From Candidatus Bathyarchaeota archaeon BA1 (GTDB taxonomy: Archaea; Thermoproteota; Bathyarchaeia; Bathyarchaeales; Bathyarchaeaceae), in assembly GCA_001399805.1 (NCBI GenBank), contig LIHJ01000065.1:1-10865 (forward strand): 10,865 nucleotides of DNA, in the 5' to 3' direction. Below are positions 1 through 6,751 of the stretch, one piece after another. The notes beneath the pieces are model-generated. The model made no database searches. It saw only the letters and a program-made list of their open reading frames with translations, and had not been told where the DNA came from. Position 1 is the first letter of the stretch; every line of letters starts with the position of its first letter. Both the position numbers and the translations under genes were made by a program.

Positions 1-136
1 CTCTTGTCTTCGAAAAGGTCTTTTGAATCTTGGAGTTTGATAGGAATCGTTTTGCAAGGTCTGTGTCAGAGGTGAAAACCGAGAAGCCCTTAACAGCCGG
101 AATACGTGGAGGGAAGAATAAAATAAGTGATGGCAA
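1..136 (-). pseudogene. C-terminal-open protein fragment at window edge
   Basis: On the minus strand a frame is open from about 142 to the window edge, and an in-frame TAG lies at 143-145. The peptide ending at the edge includes VKGFSVFTSDTDLAKRF followed by LSNSKIQKTF. This has the composition of a folded alpha/beta domain rather than a random frame. The only start-like codon is TTG at 136-134, with no ribosome binding site. The upstream stop suggests either an eroded 5' end or a gene entering the window with a frameshift. I do not recognise the family. The + strand reading of the same bases also has an open tail (about 27-147), which I take to be the shadow. Confidence 0.25.
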
Positions 137-232
137 TGATTTCTAACCATTGCTCATAATATTTATCCGTGATGCTTGGTCTTTTCCATCATTCACTATA
201 GGGTTCCAGGTTGCCTCAGCATGGATAAGAAA

Positions 233-250
233 CGAAAACTTTTAAATTAT
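233..250 (+). promoter_or_regulatory. Archaeal BRE/TATA promoter of the Get3-pair operon
   Basis: A purine-rich BRE-like stretch (cgaaaa, 233-238) runs into the TATA-like cttttaaattat (239-250). Its centre is about 37 bp before the ATG at 281, which predicts a start site near 268-270 and a leader of about 12 nt. The TGAGG at 269-273 would be the Shine-Dalgarno, 7 nt before the ATG. The same geometry and a TGAGGC leader recur before the paralogous gene near 6005. Confidence 0.6.
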
Positions 251-280
251 ATTACTTTGTTTCCTTATTGAGGCTTCACT

Positions 281-544
281 ATGTCAGAGAGGGTTGGGGA
301 AGTTAAGAAGGCGGTTAAAGATCTAGTTTATGGGATGGCTATGCATGATATGGTTAGATATGCGTTAAAGACGAGGATGCATCTTGAGCATTTATTTATG
401 CTTATTACGCTTGGTGACATGCTCGGAATACCATTGCTCCCACCATATTACTCGCTTAAGCTGTTACCATACGCCGTGCCAAACATAGAGACTTGGAAGA
501 GAAGATTGTTTAAGGAGAGGGACTTCACGGACGCGCTGTTTTAG
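281..544 (+). CDS. Small conserved helical protein, partner of Get3/ArsA-like ATPases (copy A)
   Basis: This is an 87-residue protein of unknown function and the first gene of a three-gene operon. Its stop (542-544) lies 10 nt before the next ATG and overlaps that gene's Shine-Dalgarno. It is predicted mostly helical: an N-terminal amphipathic helix with KKAVKDLVYGMAMHDMVRY, a hydrophobic stretch LEHLFMLITLGDMLGIP (residues 35-51), then YYSLKLLPY (56-64) and a charged tail TWKRRLFKERDFTD. It has no signal peptide, no metal cluster and no obvious catalytic set. A paralogue lies at 5739-6005 on the minus strand (about 36 of 79 aligned residues identical by eye), sharing GDMLG-P, YY, LLPY-P, TWK and KERD-T. 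Those shared blocks define a family that I cannot name. Position and co-translation suggest a subunit or adaptor of the ATPase pair. That role is inferred from context only. Confidence 0.8.
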   Translation: MSERVGEVKKAVKDLVYGMAMHDMVRYALKTRMHLEHLFMLITLGDMLGIPLLPPYYSLKLLPYAVPNIETWKRRLFKERDFTDALF

Positions 545-554
545 AGGTGTTCAA

Positions 555-1547
555 ATGCCTGAAACGATGAGGGAATTCTTTGAGAAGAAGAGGGACTTAA
601 GCTGTGTTATATTCGCTGGTAAAGGTGGGCTGGGCAAAACGACATTTAGCGCGGCAACGGCTTATTGGCTTGCTAAGCAAAATAGGAAAAGCCTATGTTT
701 CAGCACCGATCCACAAGCATCGCTTAGCGATATATTTGAGAGGGATATATTTGGTAAGGGAATTCAGTCATTTGCCCCTAACCTATGCGTGCTTGAGATA
801 GATGCCGATAGAAGGGTTATGGAGTATCAAGAGGAGGTCAGAAAAAAGATTCTCGATATGTATAGTTTGGAAGAGGTCCCTAAAGAGGTTGATGAGTATA
901 TTAGGGCTGCGGCGGCTGAGCCTGCCATGCATGAGTCAGCGACGTATGACGCCATGGCTGAGCTTATGGCTAAGAAAGAGTATGATTATTATATTTTTGA
1001 TATGCCGCCCTTCGGTCATGGAGTTCGGATGGTTAGCATGGCTCTGATGCTGGATATGTGGATAGATAAAATTACTGAAGCTAGAAAAGTAGCTGAGGAG
1101 TACAAAGAGGTAATTAGCACCTTAAGAGGCGGGAGGGTTGCTGAAACAGAAGACGTTGTATTCAAGGAGCTGACGGACATTAGAGTGAAACTTGACTTCT
1201 TTAAGGATATACTTACAGACTCTAAAAGAACAGCATTTTTCATGGTTCTAATACCGGAGAGGATGGCTATCTTAGACACCGAGAAGGCTCTAGATATGTT
1301 TAATAAAATGGAGATGACTCTCAGCGGCATAATTGTGAACATGGTTTATCCAGTTGAGCTTCTTGAGAGAAGGGATCTAAGTGACTTCTTAAAGCATAGA
1401 ATTGAGATGCAACAAAAATACATGACAATGATATGGGAGAAGTTTGAGCCCTATGTTAGAGCGGTCGTGCCGATGTATGAGAGGGAGCCTAAGGGGCTAG
1501 AGATGATAGCTAAGGTCTCCAATGACTTGTTTGGATGGAAACCCTAG
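555..1547 (+). CDS. ArsA/Get3-family P-loop ATPase, predicted active subunit
   Basis: This 330-residue protein has the full Get3/ArsA (TRC40) fold signature. The deviant Walker A GKGGLGKT at 22-29 includes the signature lysine. Switch I is STDPQAS (50-56) with Asp52 at the position of yeast Get3 Asp57, which is needed for hydrolysis. Switch II is DMPPFGHGVR (149-158), matching DTAPTGHTLR. The adenine loop is PERMAILDTEKAL (from 234), and VNMVYP (261-266) and the C-terminal GLEMIAKVS (314-322) also fit the family. The stretch after switch II is methionine-rich (MVSMALMLDMW), as expected of a hydrophobic-client surface. The CxxC zinc motif of eukaryotic Get3 is absent. A clear Shine-Dalgarno (agaggtg, 543-549) precedes the ATG by 5 nt. 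ArsA would be the database-style name, but no arsenic genes are adjacent. A role in delivering membrane proteins is as likely; it is inferred from the family. Confidence 0.9.
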   Translation: MPETMREFFEKKRDLSCVIFAGKGGLGKTTFSAATAYWLAKQNRKSLCFSTDPQASLSDIFERDIFGKGIQSFAPNLCVLEIDADRRVMEYQEEVRKKILDMYSLEEVPKEVDEYIRAAAAEPAMHESATYDAMAELMAKKEYDYYIFDMPPFGHGVRMVSMALMLDMWIDKITEARKVAEEYKEVISTLRGGRVAETEDVVFKELTDIRVKLDFFKDILTDSKRTAFFMVLIPERMAILDTEKALDMFNKMEMTLSGIIVNMVYPVELLERRDLSDFLKHRIEMQQKYMTMIWEKFEPYVRAVVPMYEREPKGLEMIAKVSNDLFGWKP

Positions 1548-1554
1548 GTGATGG
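1546..1554 (+). promoter_or_regulatory. Strong Shine-Dalgarno supporting a TTG start
   Basis: AGGTGATGG matches seven bases of the archaeal anti-SD complement GGAGGTGAT. It lies 6 nt before the TTG at 1559, but downstream of the first in-frame ATG at 1535. It overlaps the stop codon of the preceding ATPase gene, so translational coupling is likely. Confidence 0.5.
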
Positions 1555-1558
1555 CCAG

Positions 1559-2572
1559 TTGAGTAGAGTGACGTTCCTCCATTTTATGAATTCCAAACCC
1601 AACCTAAAATTCATATTTACCGGCGGTAAGGGAGGGGTTGGAAAAACCATAGCGGCAGCGGGGATAGCGTATCACTTTGCTAAGAAAGGGGAAACGACCT
1701 TAATAGTTTCATTAAATCCGGTCCACTCATTATCAAGCGTTTTTGGTCAAGATTTATGGGGTGGTGGCATAAAGCCAGTCAAAGGGATAGATAATTTATG
1801 GGCTTGCGAGGTTGACATTACAGACACAATCAGTAGATATAGGAGTCAACTCGCTGGGAGGCTCAGGGAATTCCTTAAATGGGCTGACATACCTTTAAAC
1901 CCGGAACCATTTATCGATGTTGCAACAACAAACCCAGCCTTTGAGGAGTCAGCCATGTTTGACGACATGATAGATATAATGCTTCAGCAAGGCGAGCAAT
2001 ATTCAAGGATAATATTTGATTGCGCAGCTGTTGCAAACGCTGTCAGGCTTCTTGGATTAAGTAAAATTTACGGACTATGGCTTAGTAGGATGATCAGGAC
2101 CCGTGAGGAAGCATTATCCCTTAGGGTTAAGTTATCGTTCAGGAAGGAGAAGATTCTTGAGGAAATTAAGAGGGATCCGATGATGGCTGACCTATTAAGC
2201 ATGAATGAACGTATGAAGAAAGCTGGGCAACTTTTGTGTGACGCTGAAAAGACAGCGTTTTTCTTCGCGACGCTGCCCCTGGCTTTGCCAATATCCGTGG
2301 TTAAAAGATTCGTAGATATGGTTAGGGCATTCGATATACCGATTGGAGGGGTCTTTGTAAACATGGTTATACCTGAAAGTATCGTGAAGGGTGAAGTTAT
2401 GGAGTACATGGTGAACAAGTATAAGGAGCAGCAAGGATACATGGAGATAATAGAGAGGGACATAGGAGAGCTGGTTAGGGCATATATACCATTATTTCCT
2501 ACGGAGGTAACGGGGCTAGATATGATAAGCAAGGTGGCTGATGCGCTAATTTCTGGTGAAATGCCAAGATAA
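1559..2572 (+). CDS. ArsA/Get3-family ATPase paralogue with degenerate switches, predicted pseudo-ATPase partner
   Basis: This second Get3/ArsA-like protein has 337 residues from the TTG at 1559; an ATG at 1535 would add 8 residues and overlap the upstream gene by 13 nt. The P-loop GKGGVGKT (residues 23-30) is intact. Switch I reads SLNPVHS, placing Asn53 where yeast Get3 has Asp57. This is the same change as the well-known hydrolysis-dead D57N mutant. Switch II reads DCAAVANAVRLL (154-165): the Pro, Gly and His of DTAPTGHTLR are all replaced. The fold is otherwise kept (VNMVIPE, C-terminal IPLFPTEVTGLDMI). It probably binds nucleotide without turning it over and pairs with the upstream ATPase, as the two halves of fused ArsA do. 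It is the last gene of the operon and is followed by a 40-nt convergent gap. Confidence 0.87.
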   Translation: MSRVTFLHFMNSKPNLKFIFTGGKGGVGKTIAAAGIAYHFAKKGETTLIVSLNPVHSLSSVFGQDLWGGGIKPVKGIDNLWACEVDITDTISRYRSQLAGRLREFLKWADIPLNPEPFIDVATTNPAFEESAMFDDMIDIMLQQGEQYSRIIFDCAAVANAVRLLGLSKIYGLWLSRMIRTREEALSLRVKLSFRKEKILEEIKRDPMMADLLSMNERMKKAGQLLCDAEKTAFFFATLPLALPISVVKRFVDMVRAFDIPIGGVFVNMVIPESIVKGEVMEYMVNKYKEQQGYMEIIERDIGELVRAYIPLFPTEVTGLDMISKVADALISGEMPR

Positions 2573-2595
2573 AAGCGAGCTGATTCTTCTTACAT

Positions 2596-2612
2596 GAAAG
2601 AAAAAGGGGGTA
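2596..2612 (-). terminator. T-rich terminator of the CstA-family gene
   Basis: Immediately after the minus-strand TAA, the minus-strand sequence reads CCCCCTTTTTCTTTC. An oligo-T tract of this kind is the usual archaeal intrinsic termination signal. No stem is needed or seen. Confidence 0.45.
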
Positions 2613-4367
2613 TTAGGTAGAGCTGGCTGATGCCTTTCTGACCTTAGCTAGTGCCTTAAATCCATCGTACGCCACGATTAAGCCCAGTATAAAGAGGATG
2701 ATTGCTATTATACCGAAAGTCAAGTCAAACCCTGTGGCCACTGCTGGATAGCCTGCTAAGGGCATACCTACCTTAGTTATCCCGACTGCGACTGCGGTGA
2801 AGAAGTCAATCATTTGCCAAGCTAACGCTACCTGACACGTTATTATCATGAATAGCGAAGGCGCTAGGTTATAGACAGTTGGCTTCTTGACATGAGCTAA
2901 GTGGATGGATACGAGTAGCAGGGCTAAGCCTGCCATTAACTGATTTGAGCCACCGAATAGTAGCCATAAGTTTAACCACGCGCCAGTGTAAGCGAAAATG
3001 ATTCCCAAAAGAATCCCTATAAAAGTACCGATGTATACATTTCCTATAGTTGCACGAAGCCTTGGACTTGGCGCCGCTACCTCAGCCAGCGCCAGCCTCC
3101 AGAACCTCCAAAGTAAAAATGTTACTGTAATAGCATACAACTCTAGAAACGCGCCGAAGAATGCCTGAAGGGCAGGTATAGCTGGTGCACCACCAAATAA
3201 ATTGGCAGTCAGCATGGGGGCGCCATCTGCAGCGAAGCGTAGCCAATGTGGCGGCTTGACCACCCCTGGGATGACTATATAGGCTGACAATGCTGAGAGT
3301 GCCAGTAACCCCTCCATGAGCATAGCACCAGCACCGACGGGTAAGGCATCCGTCTCAACATCAAGCTGTCTCGCTGAGCCGGAGGTGCCAAGGAGGCTGT
3401 GCCACCCAGAGATTGCCCCGCATGCAATGCTCACCATGAGTATCGGCCAGATAGGCCCTGGCCCCTTAGCCTTCGCCCAGTCATATGTAAAGGCCGTTAC
3501 AAAGGCTGGTTGCTGTATTGTGATTCCCCATATCGGCGATAGTAAAGCCCCGATGATTATTATGATTACCCCAAATGTGCATGGATAGAACGCCATGTAG
3601 TTTGTTGGTTGTGTATACCAGATTATTGGCGTTACGGCACCTATGAATACGATGATGCCGAATATGATCATCCAGAATAGATGCGGCTCAGCACCCGGAT
3701 ATATGATTGGGAATGTTATCCCAAGCCACAGGCCCACCACCATGATTATGATGCCTATTATGGTTGAGGCCCATATGTTAACTTTGAATCTATATAGTAA
3801 CACTCCGAATACGATTCCAGCTATAATTGTGAAGATTGTTGGCGTTACTGATGATGGGAGTTTCCAGAAGAACAACGCAGATAAGTACATGAAAGTGGCG
3901 CCTATTATCATCAGATAGAACAGAAGGTAGCCCATAAGGCAGCTCCTAGCCCTTGGGCTAATAAGCTCGTAAGTTAGTGGCCCCATTGTTTTCCCTTCCC
4001 TCCTTACAGAGGTGAAGAGAGCTCCGTAGTCATGTATCCACCCAATGAAGAGATTTCCAAGAAGTATCCATATCAATGCCGGTAACCAACCGAAGGACAG
4101 AGCTATGAATGGCCCCAAGATTGGTCCTAAGGCTGCTATGCCCTTATACTGAAATCCGAATAGGACAAATTTACTCGCTGGGAAGAACTCGATTCCATCC
4201 ATGTACATGTGGGCTGGCGTTGTGACCTTAGGGTTTGGCTCCCACACCTTTTTGTCATACCAGCGTGCATAAAGCCAAGCAATTGCATAAACTATCAATC
4301 CAAGAAGGACGAAGTAGGCTGGGTATAACTCAGGCATCTTCCCTAATCCTCCTATGGCTTTTACCAT
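2613..4367 (-). CDS. cstA: CstA-family membrane transporter (carbon starvation protein A-like)
   Basis: This 584-residue polytopic membrane protein has many hydrophobic segments and the CstA landmarks. These are TTPAHMYMDGIEFFPASKF (49-67; compare PTPAH-MFDGVDYVPTNK), the glycine-rich GIAALGPILGP (76-86), HDYGALFTSVRREGKTMG (112-129), and in the second half ACGAISGWHSLLGTSGSA followed by GAGAMLMEGLLALSAL. CstA/BtsT proteins import peptides or pyruvate. The substrate here is unknown. It is shorter than E. coli CstA (about 700), as in many archaea. Two starts are possible. ATG 4367 sits only about 23 nt after a TATA-like element. ATG 4337 (residue 11) has an AGGAGG ten nt upstream and would leave a leader of about 28 nt; I slightly favour it. 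It is transcribed divergently from the 4429 gene and convergently with the ATPase operon. Confidence 0.9.
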   Translation of the reverse strand: MVKAIGGLGKMPELYPAYFVLLGLIVYAIAWLYARWYDKKVWEPNPKVTTPAHMYMDGIEFFPASKFVLFGFQYKGIAALGPILGPFIALSFGWLPALIWILLGNLFIGWIHDYGALFTSVRREGKTMGPLTYELISPRARSCLMGYLLFYLMIIGATFMYLSALFFWKLPSSVTPTIFTIIAGIVFGVLLYRFKVNIWASTIIGIIIMVVGLWLGITFPIIYPGAEPHLFWMIIFGIIVFIGAVTPIIWYTQPTNYMAFYPCTFGVIIIIIGALLSPIWGITIQQPAFVTAFTYDWAKAKGPGPIWPILMVSIACGAISGWHSLLGTSGSARQLDVETDALPVGAGAMLMEGLLALSALSAYIVIPGVVKPPHWLRFAADGAPMLTANLFGGAPAIPALQAFFGAFLELYAITVTFLLWRFWRLALAEVAAPSPRLRATIGNVYIGTFIGILLGIIFAYTGAWLNLWLLFGGSNQLMAGLALLLVSIHLAHVKKPTVYNLAPSLFMIITCQVALAWQMIDFFTAVAVGITKVGMPLAGYPAVATGFDLTFGIIAIILFILGLIVAYDGFKALAKVRKASASST

Positions 4368-4385
4368 ATTATTTTAATTGCTTTA

Positions 4386-4394
4386 ACATTTAAG
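4386..4394 (-). promoter_or_regulatory. TATA-like element upstream of the CstA-family gene
   Basis: The minus-strand cttaaatgt is centred about 23 nt before ATG 4367, predicting a start site close to that codon. This favours either leaderless translation from 4367 or use of the Shine-Dalgarno-equipped ATG at 4337. The 60-bp gap between the divergent genes is AT-rich, and a second TATA-like atttaaaat (4408-4416) lies in it, so its promoters may overlap. Confidence 0.35.
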
Positions 4395-4428
4395 ATTATC
4401 TATTCTCATTTAAAATAGTTGATGGAGG

Positions 4429-5088
4429 GTGAGCGCTATACTTGAAATCTACATAGTTATTGCCATGAGTATTTTTTTCATGGGAGCTTATGCCATCGGA
4501 AGTAGGCGCAACTATAAAATTCAGAAAAAAGTTTGGAGCACCTTATCCAAGGAGCTAAAGCCATTCTGCAAGTCAGTTAAGCATCAAGGCTTCGGCTCAA
4601 GCGGTTTCAGAGTTGGATGCCTCCCAGAAAACGCTCCAATTAGCAAGCTTGAGGTAACAGTCACATTATTGGCCAGGGAGATGCCCCTCTACTATGTGTA
4701 CTCAAAATTTAAGGGCCGACATGATAAAATAATCATTAGATCAAACTTCAGGAAGCCCCCAAAATTCAGAATAGAAATCCAAAAAGAATGGATGATTACA
4801 AAAGAAATGCAGCAATCTCTAATGGAACTTGAGGAGATCAAATTAAATGGATTTCCTAAAACACTCAAAATGAGAGCTCCAGAAAAACACCAGGTTGCTA
4901 AGCTTTTCTCCAGTAAAGCTTTACTTGCCAACCTTCAACGGCTAAATGGATGCATCGAAAGACTCTCAATCATGCACGAGGAGCCGCAACTATTACTCAT
5001 TTGCGCTTTAAGGGAAAACCTCATTCAACCACTATTAAAGTTAGTGACGCAACTTGGCGAGGGGGTCAAGATTATTACAGGTAGGTGA
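4429..5088 (+). CDS. N-terminally anchored membrane protein, CCDC47-like layout
   Basis: This 219-residue protein has one N-terminal membrane segment (ILEIYIVIAMSIFFMGAYAIG, about residues 4-24), then a basic GSRRNYKIQKK and a soluble alpha/beta domain. From memory, the order of blocks resembles eukaryotic CCDC47 (DUF1682). CCDC47 also has a membrane helix followed by GR-KN-K-A--W, then a strand-rich part with L-R-D/M-LY---S-----D-I-I, a helical FL---A-------LNGCIERLSI-like stretch, then LLL-----------LLPL+-L. CCDC47 binds the ribosome and Sec61 in the multipass translocon. The resemblance is remote and untested. The GTG at 4429 is chosen because a start at Met13 would cut the membrane helix. 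The GGAGG abuts the GTG, so initiation is unusual. The gene converges with the next one, with 6 nt between stops. Confidence 0.75.
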   Translation: MSAILEIYIVIAMSIFFMGAYAIGSRRNYKIQKKVWSTLSKELKPFCKSVKHQGFGSSGFRVGCLPENAPISKLEVTVTLLAREMPLYYVYSKFKGRHDKIIIRSNFRKPPKFRIEIQKEWMITKEMQQSLMELEEIKLNGFPKTLKMRAPEKHQVAKLFSSKALLANLQRLNGCIERLSIMHEEPQLLLICALRENLIQPLLKLVTQLGEGVKIITGR

Positions 5089-5094
5089 CACTCC

Positions 5095-5790
5095 TTATTC
5101 GTGGCAGGTGATGGATGATAAAATAGACAGCATGGCTTCTTTATCCCTCATTAGCCCATTAACATTCCCACTTGAAATCTTAAGCCAAAGGAGCCTCTCC
5201 GTTTTATCACAATAAACCGCGCAATCTAAGAAAGCGTCGGTTCTCTCCTTACCAGTGAATAAGGCTCTTCTACGTTGAGCCCACAGTAGATAGCGCCCAG
5301 AATGCCCACACACATCAAATGAGCCGCCCTCCCTCAATGCTATATTCCTCCCCAAAATTCCCCTAAATCTCTTATCAACGAAACTTTGGGCTCGAGCCCC
5401 GTCTCTAAATTCTTTAACCTCAACCGATAGCATACACGCTTCATTGAATTCCTTATTCAAAAGTATGGTCCTCATCATGCCTGAAACGACCCACCTAAAC
5501 TCTCCTCTGATAACTTCCTTGCCTAAAGCCAAACATTCTGGGGGCTCAGGCGCTTTTAACAGCCCCCATGAGCTTGGCACCTTAAAAAACATATAAACAC
5601 CAACTCCGAAGAGAGGGTTTTTGACCGCCATGAAACACTCAGCCTCTTCTGTTTCAGACTCGCTCAATAAATGTGCACCCTCAATAACAACTAATGTTAA
5701 GCCTCTTAAATCATTAAAGCATTTAACAAATGCAGGAGCTACCTCAATTTCTCCGTTACGTCCCTTTCTTTGAGCAGGTAATGCTTCCAT
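5095..5790 (-). CDS. Uncharacterised soluble protein ending in a Cys-His motif
   Basis: This open frame of 231 residues belongs to a family I do not recognise. It has no membrane segment or signal peptide. It is rich in cysteine (positions 24, 52, 86, 119, 161, 190, 194, 229). The C-terminal half looks like one alpha/beta domain: CGHSGRYLLWAQRRRALF (161-178), CAVYCDKTERLLWLKIS (190-206) and a terminal SILSSITCHE. The annotated ATG (5790) would overlap the upstream gene by 52 nt and has no Shine-Dalgarno. No ATG, GTG or TTG occurs between it and a TTG at about residue 42, so the true start is unclear. It may be translated by coupling to the upstream small gene, with which it forms an operon. 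Confidence 0.65.
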   Translation of the reverse strand: MEALPAQRKGRNGEIEVAPAFVKCFNDLRGLTLVVIEGAHLLSESETEEAECFMAVKNPLFGVGVYMFFKVPSSWGLLKAPEPPECLALGKEVIRGEFRWVVSGMMRTILLNKEFNEACMLSVEVKEFRDGARAQSFVDKRFRGILGRNIALREGGSFDVCGHSGRYLLWAQRRRALFTGKERTDAFLDCAVYCDKTERLLWLKISSGNVNGLMRDKEAMLSILSSITCHE

Positions 5791-6005
5791 GTTTGAAGCC
5801 GAGGCGCCCAGTATGGAAGTAGCCTAAACCTATAATATGAAGAGATTGGATACCCAAGCATGTCGCCAACCACAGCCAGCATAAGCATATACTCGGCGCA
5901 TAATCTCTTTTCCTCCAAATCCCGAATCATGTCATATACTGTGGCGCCTATGAGGAAATCCTTAATCGCCGACTTAACACCGCGTATCCTATCGCCAATA
6001 GACAC
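5739..6005 (-). CDS. Small conserved helical protein, paralogue of the operon's first gene (copy B)
   Basis: This 88-residue paralogue of the protein at 281-544 shares VK-A-KD near the N-terminus, then GDMLG-P, YY, LLPY-P, TWK and LKERD-T--L. A GTG at 6005 is preferred because it gives an N-terminus starting Met-Ser, like copy A, and because a TGAGG (6014-6018) sits 8 nt upstream; a TTG at 6011 would add two residues. It is followed by the overlapping 231-residue gene rather than by an ATPase. Upstream, its leader abuts the TnpB remnant, whose open frame ends in the TAGTG that contains this start. Function unknown. It may serve as an alternative partner for the ATPases encoded by the other locus. 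Confidence 0.75.
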   Translation of the reverse strand: MSIGDRIRGVKSAIKDFLIGATVYDMIRDLEEKRLCAEYMLMLAVVGDMLGYPISSYYRFRLLPYWAPRLQTWKHYLLKERDVTEKLR

Positions 6006-6751
6006 TACCAATGCCTCACATCTATGTAACTTAAGCGCGATTTATGAGTTTTATTAGACTTTTCAATAACCAAAGTATAGCTCTTCGAAGCAACTTGAAA
6101 AAGCCAAGTAGCGCGCGCGTAGTCCTTGTTTGAGCCGTCTGAAAGCGTTAGAAACTGTAGCAAGCCTAGGTCTCCGCCCTTAATCCTCTCATTGGCTATC
6201 TGCTCCAGGGGCCTCTTAGAGTGGTCTGGCACTTCGCAGATGAATATGGCGTACCACTCGCCAGCCTCATACTTGATGGTTAGGTTTCTCACCTTGCCCT
6301 CTAGTGGCGTATGCATGAAAATCCTCACGTAGCCTATTTTGGAGAGGTACAGTTTGCCTCTTAGCTCGGTTCTCTTGCCCTTCTCGACGACGCTGCCACG
6401 TAGCTTAAAGCCAGATTGAGGATAGGTCAACGAACGGTACTTCTTCACCTTCTTACGCTTGGGAAAGCGTGCCCTACCCTCGAAGTAGTTCTTGAACGCT
6501 GTGTAAACCCTCGTGGCCACATGCTGAACAACCTGGCTGTGTGTCCTCTGAAGGCCCTGATCTCGTCTACGCTTTTTCAATGCAGCCAGTCTAAGGTCGT
6601 CATCGTTTAAGCTGACGTGCTGTTCCTTCCAGGTGTTAACCTTTAAGTCTCTGAGCTCGTTGTATAGCCAGCAAAGCATGGCCAGGCAGCTTTTCAACAG
6701 CCTTTCCTGTCACGCCTTAGGATATATGCGAAACTTGTGGGCTACGAGCAT
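6005..6751 (-). pseudogene. tnpB: TnpB (IS605 OrfB-type) remnant, N-terminal half only
   Basis: The N-terminal half of an RNA-guided TnpB nuclease. Reading from ATG 6751 gives MLVAHKFRIYPKA, then an in-frame TGA (6712-6710), then QERLLKSCLAMLCWLYNELRD, the classic TnpB opening. The central part has FEGRARFPKRKK, SLTYPQSGFKLR and a strand-rich segment up to GGDLGLLQFLTLSDGS (about 6125-6175), the RuvC-I motif with its catalytic Asp. Everything downstream is missing: no RuvC-II Glu, zinc-finger CxxC or RuvC-III Asp. The last roughly 40 codons (from about 6125 to 6005) do not look like TnpB and read through the leader of the copy B gene. The protein cannot be an active nuclease. A GTG at 6760 could add three residues. 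Confidence 0.85.
6014..6047 (-). promoter_or_regulatory. Promoter and leader of the copy B gene
   Basis: On the minus strand a TATA-like cataaatcg (6039-6047) is centred about 38 nt before the GTG at 6005, with TGAGGC ending at 6013. The copy A gene has its TATA 37 nt before the ATG and the same TGAGGC at 269-274. The matching arrangement supports the chosen starts and shared ancestry of the leaders. Confidence 0.45.

Noticed and set aside
27..147. Plus-strand open tail reading SEVKTEKPLTAGIRGGKN, considered as a TnpB C-terminus
   Set aside because: No zinc-finger or RuvC-III residues upstream, and the minus-strand reading of the same bases looks more protein-like.
555..2572. Arsenic-resistance operon
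   Set aside because: ArsA-family ATPases are present, but no ArsB, ArsC, ArsD or ArsR is in the window and the second ATPase is degenerate.
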